The notes under the pieces were generated by a model, which saw only the letters and a program-made list of their open reading frames with translations, ran no database searches and was not told where the DNA came from. Positions 1 to 6,203 of a stretch of 9,014 bases of DNA are shown piece after piece. Within the stretch, counting starts at the first letter, position 1. Each line of letters starts with the position of its first letter. Origin of the DNA: Thermoflexus sp035573655 (GTDB lineage: Bacteria; Chloroflexota; Anaerolineae; Thermoflexales; Thermoflexaceae); contig DATMAC010000295.1 in the NCBI GenBank assembly GCA_035573655.1, forward strand, positions 1-9,014. The letters run 5' to 3'. The position numbers and the translations under genes were made by a program.

Positions 1-929
1 AGGCGGATGTCGAAGCGGACCCGAGCGTCGACCCAAGCGTATTTTGGGCGCAGGCGGAGGTTGCCGTTGGGCACGTAGGCGATCCCCCGCCAGACCCCGC
101 TCTCCGTCTCGAACACCTCCCAGAGCAGCCGCTGGGCGTTGCGGTTGCCCTCCGGTGTGACACAGCGGGGGTAGGCGTTCACCACCCGCTTCTCGCCCCG
201 CCGGATCAGCTCCACCAGCTGAACCAGCGCGCTGAGGATATCCAGGGGCTCGAACCCGGCGACCACCACCGGGATGCCATGGCGCTCCACAAAGCGCTCG
301 AAGACCTTCCATCCGGTGATGGTCGCGGCGTGGCCGGCGGCCAGGAACCCTTGGACGCGGGTGTGGGGCATCTCGGCCACGATCTCCATCACGGGGGGGA
401 TGTACTTGTGAGCGGAAAGCACCGAGAAATTCTTCGGCGGGCCGGAGAGGATCACCGCCGCCGTGGCCACCGCGGTGGTCTCAAACCCGGTGGCGAAGAA
501 GACCACCTCCCGATCGGTCTCCCGGGCGATCTGCAAGGCCTCCCACGGGCTGTAGATCACGCGGACGTCCGCCCCCTCCGCTTTGGCTTCCGCCAGGGAC
601 TTGAGGGTCCCCGGAACCCGGAACATATCCCCGAAGGTGAGCAGGACCACCCCCTGCTCCGCGAGGTAGACGGCCTCGTCCACCTCCGGCATGTCGGTCA
701 CGCACACCGGGCACCCCGGCCCCATGATGACGTGGAGGTTCGGCGGAAGGAGGCTCCGAATCCCGAAACGGGCGATGCTCTGTTCGTGGGTGCCGCAGAC
801 GTGCATGATCGAGATCGGCTCCTCGAGGTCCGCGCACAGCCGCTCGAGGACGCGCCGGAAGGCCTGCACCCGCTCCGGGTCGCGGAACTCCAGACGCTCG
901 GAGGGCTTCGGAAGGCGCGTTGGGATCAT
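1..929 (-). CDS. hypD: Hydrogenase maturation protein HypD, partial (C-terminus beyond left edge)
   Basis: HypD is the iron-sulfur scaffold that, with HypC, assembles the Fe(CN)2CO unit of [NiFe]-hydrogenases in the cytoplasm. I translated this by hand from the ATG at 929 and it stays open to position 1, giving 309 residues of a family usually about 360-380 long. Recognisable family motifs are MHVCGTHE (about residues 42-49, Cys45), GPGCPVCVTD (70-79, Cys73 and Cys76), TFGDMFRVPG (98-107), FATGFETTAVA (145-155) and GFEPLDIL (225-232). The C-terminal cysteines that bind the [4Fe-4S] cluster in known HypD would lie outside the window. The start overlaps the hypC stop as ATGA, and a GGAGG lies 7 nt upstream (937-941) inside hypC, so the two are translationally coupled. 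Identification is secure; only the missing C-terminus is unknown. Confidence 0.96.
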   Translation of the reverse strand, partial: MIPTRLPKPSERLEFRDPERVQAFRRVLERLCADLEEPISIMHVCGTHEQSIARFGIRSLLPPNLHVIMGPGCPVCVTDMPEVDEAVYLAEQGVVLLTFGDMFRVPGTLKSLAEAKAEGADVRVIYSPWEALQIARETDREVVFFATGFETTAVATAAVILSGPPKNFSVLSAHKYIPPVMEIVAEMPHTRVQGFLAAGHAATITGWKVFERFVERHGIPVVVAGFEPLDILSALVQLVELIRRGEKRVVNAYPRCVTPEGNRNAQRLLWEVFETESGVWRGIAYVPNGNLRLRPKYAWVDARVRFDIR

Positions 930-1207
930 GGGGCTTCCTCCGAGGATCGGATCTCACCCTGTACCTCCGCGGCCATCAGGTCCTCCTCCGCCGCCCGCAA
1001 GAGCGCCTCATAAAAGGCCAGGGTTTCTTCGACCTCCTCCGGAGGGATGCGCCGGATGGCGAAGCCCACATGGACCAGGACGTAATCGCCGGGGGCCACC
1101 GGCTCGTCCACCGTATGGAGCATCACCGGCTTGCGTACCCCCCAGAAGTCCACCAAGGCCGTCATATCGTTCACTTCCACCACTTTCCCCGGAACCCCCA
1201 GGCACAT
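926..1207 (-). CDS. hypC: Hydrogenase maturation chaperone HypC
   Basis: This 93-residue protein begins MCLGVPGKV, the hallmark N-terminus of the HypC/HybG family, in which Cys2 (after Met removal the N-terminal residue) holds the iron precursor and contacts HypD and the large hydrogenase subunit. The conserved small beta-barrel pattern follows (ALVDFWGVRKPV, then PGDYVLVHVGFAIRRI at about 39-54), with a charged helical tail. Length is normal to slightly long for the family (about 75-95). A near-perfect ribosome binding site AAAGGAGG (1214-1221) sits 6 nt before the ATG in the 20-nt gap after hypF, so hypC can be initiated independently and probably strongly, fitting its need as a stoichiometric chaperone (inference). 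Its TGA overlaps the hypD ATG. Confidence 0.97.
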   Translation of the reverse strand: MCLGVPGKVVEVNDMTALVDFWGVRKPVMLHTVDEPVAPGDYVLVHVGFAIRRIPPEEVEETLAFYEALLRAAEEDLMAAEVQGEIRSSEEAP

Positions 1208-1227
1208 CGAGAGCCTCCTTTCTTGGA

Positions 1228-3615
1228 TCAGGACAGGCGATCAAGATGAGCCGCGGCGATGAGGATCTGCCCCAGGCTGATCCCCCCATCGTTGGGGGGA
1301 ACTTGGCGATGGAGGAGAACGGTGAACCCTTCCTCCGCCAGGCGCTGGGCGGCCCGTTCGGTGAGCAGGCGGTTCTGGAAGCAGCCCCCACTCAAGACCA
1401 CGCGGCTTTCCCCGATCGCTCGCGCGACCCCCACCATCGCCTGGACCAGGGCGTTATGGAACCGGGCGGCGATCCTCGTCCGATCCTCCCCCCGGCGCAG
1501 GTCCTCCAGCACGGCCTCCAGCAACGGGGCCCAGTCCAAGACCCCCAGCAGCCCATCCTCCTCCGATTGGGGAGAGAGGGGAAGCGGGTACGCGCCGGCC
1601 TCCCGCGGATCCGCGATGAACTCCAACGCCATCGCGGCCTGACATTCAAAGGTGATCTCCTGGCGGAGGTCCAGCAGCGCGGCGACGGCATCGAACAGCC
1701 GTCCTATGCTGGAAGTCCAAGGGGCGTTCACCCCTCGGGCCATCATTTGGGCCAGCATCTCTCGCTCCCTAGGCCGCAACGCCCGCACCGGGGCGAGGTG
1801 TTCCCATTCTAAGACTGCATCCCCTTTCAGCTCCCACAACAACGCGAAGGCCGCCCGTCGGGGCGCGAGGATCGCGGCGTCCCCCCCGGGCAGGCGGAAC
1901 GGTCGGAGAGAAGCGACCCGTCGGAACCCATGGGCATCCCCCAGCAAGAACTCCCCGCCCCAGATCGTCCCGTCCGGTCCGTATCCCGTGCCATCCCATG
2001 TGACCCCCAGCGCCGGCCCTTCCACGCCGTTGTCCGCGAGACATGCGACCAAATGGGCGTGGTGATGTTGGACGGGGATGAGAGGCAAAGGCGCCCGCCG
2101 GCTGAGCGGCTGCGGAAGATCCCCTGCGGCGGCGCGGTGCGCCCAGACGGTGGAGGCGTAGTCTGGGTGCATATCGTGGGCGATGGCCACCGGCTCGGCC
2201 TCATAGAGGCGGAGGAAATCGAAGATCACCCGCTCGAAGGCCGCCAGCGCCTCCGCCGTGTCCAGATCCCCGATGTGCTGGCTCAGGAAAACCTGGCGCC
2301 CGACGCTGAGGGCGACAGTGTTCTTCAGATGGCCGCCCACCGCCAGGATGGTCGGAAGGGAGCGGTTCAACAAAATCGGCAGCGGAGCGAAGCCCCGGGC
2401 CCGCCGCAGCAGGCGGGGCTCGCCACCCATAAGGATCATCACACTGTCGTCGACGTGACGGGCGATCGGCCGGTTGTGAATCAGGAAGGCATCGGCCACC
2501 CGGGACAACCGACGGAAGGCTTCCCACTCGTCGGTGCAGATCGGCTCATCCGTCAGGTTCCCGCTGGTGGCCACCACCGGGAAATCCAGCTCCTGCAGCA
2601 ACAGGTGGTGGAGCGGGGTGTAGGGCAGCATCACCCCCAGATAGGGGTTATTCGGAGCGACGTTCGGAGCCACCGGGGCGTCCGGCCGGCGGGGAAGGAG
2701 GACGATTGGGGCCTCGGGCCCCTTCAGTATGGCTTCCGCCTCCGGAGAGAGGAAGCACATCGCGCGGACCTGATCGAGGTCCCGGGCCATCAAGGCAAAG
2801 GGCTTGTCCCGGCGGGGCTTGCGGGCTCGCAGCCGATCGATCGCCGCCTCGTTCCGGGCGTCGACCATCAGATGGAATCCGCCCAACCCCTTCACGGCCA
2901 CGATCCGGCCGGCCCGCAAGGCCTCGGCGGCATGCCGCAACGCCGCATCCCCCAGCGCGATCCGTATGTATTCCTCAACGCGTGGCGGGAAATCCGGATG
3001 GTCCTCCGTAGGGTTCGGAGGACCATCCCCCCGGGCGTAAAAGGCCAGGGTGGGGCCGCAGCGGGGGCAGGCGTTGGGCTGGGCGTGGAACCGGCGATCC
3101 AGCGGATCCTCGTACTCGGCCTGACAGGCCGGGCACATCCGGAAGCGACGCATCGTGGTGTTCGGGCGATCGTAGGGCAAGGCTTCGAGGATCGTGAAGC
3201 GGGGGCCGCAATCGGTGCAGTTGGTGAACGGGTACCGGTAGCGTCGATCGTTCGGATCCTGCACCTCCGCCAGACAGCGGGGGCAGGTGGCGATGTCCGG
3301 TAGGACCAGAGCGGTTTTCTCGCCCTCCCCCTCACTGTGGCGGATTTCAAAGCAATTATAACCGGCGGGATCCAACCAGTGGGCCTCCAGCGAGTGGATC
3401 CGCGCACGGGGAGGGGCCTCCCGAGGGAGGCGTTCCAGGAAGCGCTCCAGACGGGAGGCGGGGCCTTCCACCTCGATGAACACCCCCCGGGTGTCGTTGA
3501 GCACCCAGCCCGCAAGGCCAAGCTCAACCGCCAGCCGGTAGATGTAGGGTCGAAACCCCACCCCCTGGACCGCTCCTTGAATTTCCACCCGCAGCCGTCG
3601 CTTCTCCGTGGTCAT
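1228..3615 (-). CDS. hypF: Carbamoyltransferase HypF
   Basis: HypF uses carbamoyl phosphate and ATP to carbamoylate the C-terminal Cys of HypE, which dehydrates it to the thiocyanate that supplies cyanide ligands. The 795-residue product has the full known domain order: acylphosphatase domain (about 9-95, with GAVQGVGFRP at 14-23); two zinc fingers with CxxC pairs at Cys111/114, 133/136, 161/164 and 183/186; a YrdC-like domain (about 225-400, with GRIVAVKGLGGFHL and KPRRDKPFALMARDL); and a Kae1-like C-terminal domain with the HHHAH metal site (517-521), DGTGYGPDGTIWGGE (541-555), SGGCFQN (742-748) and PPNDGGISLGQ (773-783). I chose the ATG at 3615 over an in-frame upstream ATG at 3672 because homology begins here and it forms an ATGA overlap with the hypB stop. 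No clear Shine-Dalgarno precedes it, so translation probably depends on hypB. A minor oddity is Cys where I recall a Gly in the usual YEGQAA segment (here FECQAA). Confidence 0.97.
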   Translation of the reverse strand: MTTEKRRLRVEIQGAVQGVGFRPYIYRLAVELGLAGWVLNDTRGVFIEVEGPASRLERFLERLPREAPPRARIHSLEAHWLDPAGYNCFEIRHSEGEGEKTALVLPDIATCPRCLAEVQDPNDRRYRYPFTNCTDCGPRFTILEALPYDRPNTTMRRFRMCPACQAEYEDPLDRRFHAQPNACPRCGPTLAFYARGDGPPNPTEDHPDFPPRVEEYIRIALGDAALRHAAEALRAGRIVAVKGLGGFHLMVDARNEAAIDRLRARKPRRDKPFALMARDLDQVRAMCFLSPEAEAILKGPEAPIVLLPRRPDAPVAPNVAPNNPYLGVMLPYTPLHHLLLQELDFPVVATSGNLTDEPICTDEWEAFRRLSRVADAFLIHNRPIARHVDDSVMILMGGEPRLLRRARGFAPLPILLNRSLPTILAVGGHLKNTVALSVGRQVFLSQHIGDLDTAEALAAFERVIFDFLRLYEAEPVAIAHDMHPDYASTVWAHRAAAGDLPQPLSRRAPLPLIPVQHHHAHLVACLADNGVEGPALGVTWDGTGYGPDGTIWGGEFLLGDAHGFRRVASLRPFRLPGGDAAILAPRRAAFALLWELKGDAVLEWEHLAPVRALRPREREMLAQMMARGVNAPWTSSIGRLFDAVAALLDLRQEITFECQAAMALEFIADPREAGAYPLPLSPQSEEDGLLGVLDWAPLLEAVLEDLRRGEDRTRIAARFHNALVQAMVGVARAIGESRVVLSGGCFQNRLLTERAAQRLAEEGFTVLLHRQVPPNDGGISLGQILIAAAHLDRLS

Positions 3616-4289
3616 GTTGCGTTCGCCGAAGGGGATCGGGCCCTTCGTTGCTCCATCAGCCACTGGACCCATGCGTCGACGCCCTGACCGGTCCGGCAGG
3701 AAACGATAAAAAGCCGCGGATCCGGCCGCAAGATCTCCAGGCCGTGTCGGAAGGCGGCGAGATCGAAGTCCAGAAGCTCCAGGAGATCGGCCTTGTTGAG
3801 CACAATGGCGTCGGCCTTTTGGAACATCCCCGGGTATTTATAAGGCTTGTCATGGCCTTCGGGGACGCTGGCGATCACCACGTTGAGGTGAGCGCCCAGG
3901 TCGAATTCCGCTGGGCAGATCAGATTTCCCACATTCTCGATGAAGAGCAGATCCAGCGCTGCCAGCGGCAAATGGGCGAGCGCCGAGCGGATCATCGGGG
4001 CGTCCAGGTGGCAGGCGCCGCCGGTGTTGATCTGGACCACTGGGATCCCGCGGGCCGCGATCCGCTCCGCATCCAGGGTCGAAGCGATGTCCCCTTCGAT
4101 CACCCCCACCCGTAGCGCATCGGGGAGGCGCTCGAGCGTGGTGAGGATCAGGCTGGTTTTGCCGGCCCCGGGGGCGGACATCAGGTTCACGACCAGGAGG
4201 CCGGCGGCGTCGAAGGCCGCCCGGTTCTCGGCGGCCACCGCCTCATTGGCCTGAAGGATCGCCTTCACCACCGGGATGTTCGTTCCCAT
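3612..4289 (-). CDS. hypB: Hydrogenase nickel-insertion GTPase HypB
   Basis: HypB is a SIMIBI-class GTPase that works with HypA to load nickel into the hydrogenase large subunit. The 225-residue protein shows the Walker A loop SAPGAGKT (38-45), the switch/metal region EGDIAS (65-70), GGACHLD (91-97; Cys93 and His94) and NVGNLICP (119-126; Cys125), and the guanine-specificity motif NKAD (165-168). Cys93, His94 and Cys125 match the known G-domain metal and dimer-interface site. The N-terminus begins directly at the helix MGTNIPVVKAIL, so the CxxCGC nickel motif of E. coli HypB and the His-rich nickel-store of some other HypBs are both absent; it is the short form. The start lies 47 nt inside hypA, preceded by GAGG 6 nt upstream (4296-4299). 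The C-terminus overlaps hypF by ATGA. Confidence 0.97.
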   Translation of the reverse strand: MGTNIPVVKAILQANEAVAAENRAAFDAAGLLVVNLMSAPGAGKTSLILTTLERLPDALRVGVIEGDIASTLDAERIAARGIPVVQINTGGACHLDAPMIRSALAHLPLAALDLLFIENVGNLICPAEFDLGAHLNVVIASVPEGHDKPYKYPGMFQKADAIVLNKADLLELLDFDLAAFRHGLEILRPDPRLFIVSCRTGQGVDAWVQWLMEQRRARSPSANAT

Positions 4290-4632
4290 CTTCGACCTCG
4301 ATGCGCTCCACCAGGCAACGGGTCCCGCCCTCCACTTGAATCTGGGGGCTGCCGCAGAGCGGGCAGACAGGGGTCAAGGGGGGTTCCACCGGGAACCGCG
4401 CCCCGCACGCCTGGCAGCACCCCTCTCCGGGCTCCCGCCGGATCCGCAGGGCGGCGCCCTCCGCCAGCGTCCCTCGGCTGAGCAGATCGAAGTAGAAGCG
4501 GATGGAATCGTCGACGTAGCCGGTGAGGGCGCCGACGATCAGATCGACGGCGAGCACCCGCCGCGCCCCCGCCGCCTCTGCGGCTTCCAGGACCACGGAG
4601 AGGATCCCCTGGGTGATGGCCAATTCGTGCAT
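4243..4632 (-). CDS. hypA: Hydrogenase nickel/zinc metallochaperone HypA
   Basis: HypA passes nickel to the hydrogenase large subunit together with HypB. The 129-residue protein starts MHELAIT, the invariant nickel-binding N-terminus (Met1, His2), and has the zinc ribbon with CQAC (Cys73, Cys76) and CPLC (Cys90, Cys93). The open frame runs further upstream to 4806, but MHEL is the family N-terminus, so the start is the ATG at 4632; a GGAGGG (4645-4650) is 12 nt upstream, a rather long spacing. Family proteins usually end soon after the IEVE strand; here about 15 more residues (DGNEHPGGEGDPSGQ) are encoded, all in the stretch that overlaps hypB. It is the first gene of the minus-strand operon, with a possible promoter just upstream. 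Confidence 0.97.
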   Translation of the reverse strand: MHELAITQGILSVVLEAAEAAGARRVLAVDLIVGALTGYVDDSIRFYFDLLSRGTLAEGAALRIRREPGEGCCQACGARFPVEPPLTPVCPLCGSPQIQVEGGTRCLVERIEVEDGNEHPGGEGDPSGQ

Positions 4633-4656
4633 CGGATGGATCTTCCCTCCAACTCC

Positions 4657-4686
4657 AGTATAGCCGGTCACAACAGGCCCGGCCAA
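4657..4686 (-). promoter_or_regulatory. Possible sigma-70-type promoter for the hyp operon
   Basis: On the minus strand TATACT (4657-4662) matches the -10 consensus at 5 of 6 positions, and TTGGCC (4681-4686) matches the -35 consensus at 4 of 6, with an 18-bp spacer. It lies 25 nt upstream of the hypA ATG, which gives a short leader carrying the GGAGGG ribosome binding site. No operator that I can recognise overlaps it. Matches this good occur by chance, so this is only a candidate; the operon promoter could also lie nearer the palindrome at 4787-4823. Confidence 0.35.
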
Positions 4687-4786
4687 AAGAGGGTTGATGA
4701 AGGCAGGTGGTGCTTTCCCGATTACCAACAGGGGACGATAAGGCCTAAGGCAAGCTCCGACTATGGAGGGTTTCAATGGGATATGA

Positions 4787-4823
4787 CCGTGTAGGGGCAC
4801 CCACAAGGGGTGCCCCTACACGG
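4787..4823. repeat. Perfect palindrome with GTAGGGGCACCC arms, dispersed-repeat type
   Basis: The left arm CCGTGTAGGGGCACCC (4787-4802) is an exact reverse complement of 4808-4823, with a 5-nt spacer ACAAG. There is no T-tract on either side, and it lies upstream of both neighbouring genes, so it is not a simple terminator. Palindromes with a TGTAGGGGC...GCCCCTACA frame occur as short dispersed elements in many environmental bacterial genomes, including Chloroflexota (general recollection, not checked here). It may be a REP/MITE-like element, or a cruciform or operator site between the divergent operons. Only one copy is present in the window, so repetitiveness is inferred. Confidence 0.7.
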
Positions 4824-5013
4824 ATCCCTCGAAAGGGCGGGTTGTCCGCTTGATTGGGTGGTCCGATCATCCACACCTTGCGGGGAGACTGCTCCGAAGG
4901 CATGGGCACTGGAATTGCCGCAAGGAAGAATCCGTAGTTTTATGATGGAGTGGGCGGTCGCCGGGGGAGGCCGAAGGGCAGCCATTTCCGGCGGTTCCAT
5001 CCTTCGGTCCGAT

Positions 5014-5022
5014 GAGGAGGAG
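5014..5022 (+). promoter_or_regulatory. Strong ribosome binding site that fixes the galK GTG start
   Basis: GAGGAGGAG lies 5 nt before the GTG at 5028. The nearest ATG (5012) is in a different frame and falls within this site, so the GTG is the supported start, and it also matches the usual position of the galactokinase N-terminus. Confidence 0.75.
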
Positions 5023-5027
5023 CAGCC

Positions 5028-6203
5028 GTGACGATCGCGGCAGAGGCGCGGGCGATCCACGTGTTTCAAGAGCGCTTCGGGGAGAGACCGGTGTTGCGGG
5101 CCCGAGCCCCCGGCCGGGTCAATCTCATCGGAGAGCACACGGATTACAACGAGGGGTTCGTCCTCCCTATCGCCATCGACCGGGCGATTTGGGTAGCGGC
5201 CCGCCCCCGCAAGGATCGGCGAGTTCGCCTGGTGGCAGCCGATTTCGAGGAAGAAGCGGAGTTCTCCATCGACCAACTGCGGCCGGGGATGTTGCGAGGG
5301 TGGGCGGCGTATCCGGCCGGGGTGGCGTGGGCGCTGGAGGAGGCCGGGATGCGCCTTCCCGGGCTGGAGGCCGCCATCGCGGGGGATGTGCCCATCGCCA
5401 GCGGGTTAAGCTCCTCCGCCGCGCTGGAGGTGGCCTTCGCCGTCGCCTGGACGGCGTTGGGCGGCCATGAGAGGTCTCGGCTGGAGCTGGCCCGCCTGTG
5501 CCAGCGAGCGGAGAACGAGTTCGTGGGGGTGCGGTGCGGGATCATGGATCAGATGGCGGCCCTGTTCGGCCGGCGTGGATGCGCGCTGCTCATCGATTGT
5601 CGTTCCCTCGAAACCCGCCCCGTGCCGATCCCGGAGGAAACGGTGATCGTGGTGGCCGACAGCGGGGTGCGCCGGGCGCTGGCCGCTTCCGCGTACAACG
5701 AGCGCCGGGCGCAGTGTGAGGAGGCGGTGGACCGGCTTCGGACACGGTACCCCGGGATCCGCGCCTTGCGGGACGTGACGCCGGCGCAGCTGGAGGAGGC
5801 TCGGACGGAGCTTCCGGAATTGATCTACCGGCGGGCCCGGCACGTGGTGACCGAGAACGAGCGGGTCCTGCAAGCCGTTGCCGCGCTGGAGCGGGGGGAT
5901 CTGCAAGCCTTCGGGGCTTTGCTCTACGCCTCTCATCGGAGCCTGCGGGACGATTATGAGGTGAGCGCTCCCGAGCTGGACACCCTGGTCGAGGCGGCCG
6001 GCTCGGTGGCCGGTGTGTACGGCGCCCGGTTGACCGGAGCGGGCTTCGGGGGTAGCATCCTGGCCGTGGTGCGGCGGGAAGCCGCTCCGGCCGCCGGCGA
6101 GGCCATGACGCGTGCCTACCTGGATCGCTTCGGTCGGCAGCCCACGCTGTTTGTGGTCCGGCCGGACGATGGCGCTACCTTGTATTGGAACGCAACCGGA
6201 TGA
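5028..6203 (+). CDS. galK: Galactokinase
   Basis: GalK phosphorylates alpha-D-galactose with ATP to galactose 1-phosphate, the first committed Leloir step, in the cytoplasm. The 391-residue GHMP-kinase carries the galactokinase signature GRVNLIGEHTDYNEG (29-43; Arg30 in the catalytic position, Glu36 and Asp39 for sugar binding), the ATP-loop PIASGLSSSAA (122-132), the catalytic-base segment GIMDQ (171-175, Asp174), Tyr223 in the YNERR segment that contacts sugar in known structures, and motif 3 LTGAGFGG (335-342). Length is normal. Start is GTG behind a GAGGAGGAG site. Its TGA overlaps the ATG of the downstream permease. No galT, galE or beta-galactosidase is nearby, so the partner genes lie elsewhere. 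Related GHMP sugar kinases exist, but the intact signature argues for galactose. Confidence 0.95.
   Translation: MTIAAEARAIHVFQERFGERPVLRARAPGRVNLIGEHTDYNEGFVLPIAIDRAIWVAARPRKDRRVRLVAADFEEEAEFSIDQLRPGMLRGWAAYPAGVAWALEEAGMRLPGLEAAIAGDVPIASGLSSSAALEVAFAVAWTALGGHERSRLELARLCQRAENEFVGVRCGIMDQMAALFGRRGCALLIDCRSLETRPVPIPEETVIVVADSGVRRALAASAYNERRAQCEEAVDRLRTRYPGIRALRDVTPAQLEEARTELPELIYRRARHVVTENERVLQAVAALERGDLQAFGALLYASHRSLRDDYEVSAPELDTLVEAAGSVAGVYGARLTGAGFGGSILAVVRREAAPAAGEAMTRAYLDRFGRQPTLFVVRPDDGATLYWNATG

Larger units (their letters stand above)
4633..5027. other. Divergent intergenic region between hypA and galK
   Basis: This 395-bp stretch separates two divergent operons and must hold both promoters. 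I see no convincing coding frame: the extension of the hypA frame to 4806 and short plus-strand frames have no recognisable protein features. Contents are the candidate hypA promoter, the 16-bp-arm palindrome at 4787-4823, and, for galK, a TATGAT at 4941-4946 (5 of 6 to a -10 box) without a good -35 at normal spacing. No riboswitch, T-box or tRNA-like fold was recognised by eye. Confidence 0.6.

Noticed and set aside
279..1812. Long plus-strand open frames (279-1013 and 691-1812)
   Set aside because: They run antisense to hypD, hypC and hypF. Their translations are Arg/Pro/Gly/His-rich without domains, as expected for shadow frames in GC-rich DNA.
1930..3303. 457-codon plus-strand open frame
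   Set aside because: It is entirely antisense to hypF, which has complete domain motifs on the minus strand. The plus-strand product shows no recognisable family and has shadow-frame composition.
4633..4806. Upstream extension of the hypA frame by 58 codons
   Set aside because: HypA needs Met-His at its N-terminus for nickel binding, and MHELAIT starts at 4632. The extension runs through the palindrome at 4787-4823 and has no protein-like features.
4838..4870. Second possible galK promoter, TTGTCC (4842-4847) and GATCAT (4865-4870) with 17-bp spacing
   Set aside because: Each box matches only 4 of 6 consensus positions, at chance level for a region of this length, and it lies 157 nt from the start codon.
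6185..6199. TTG start for the MFS permease giving 5 extra residues
   Set aside because: The ATG at 6200 forms a standard ATGA coupling with the galK stop; the TTG has no better ribosome binding site and adds no conserved residues.
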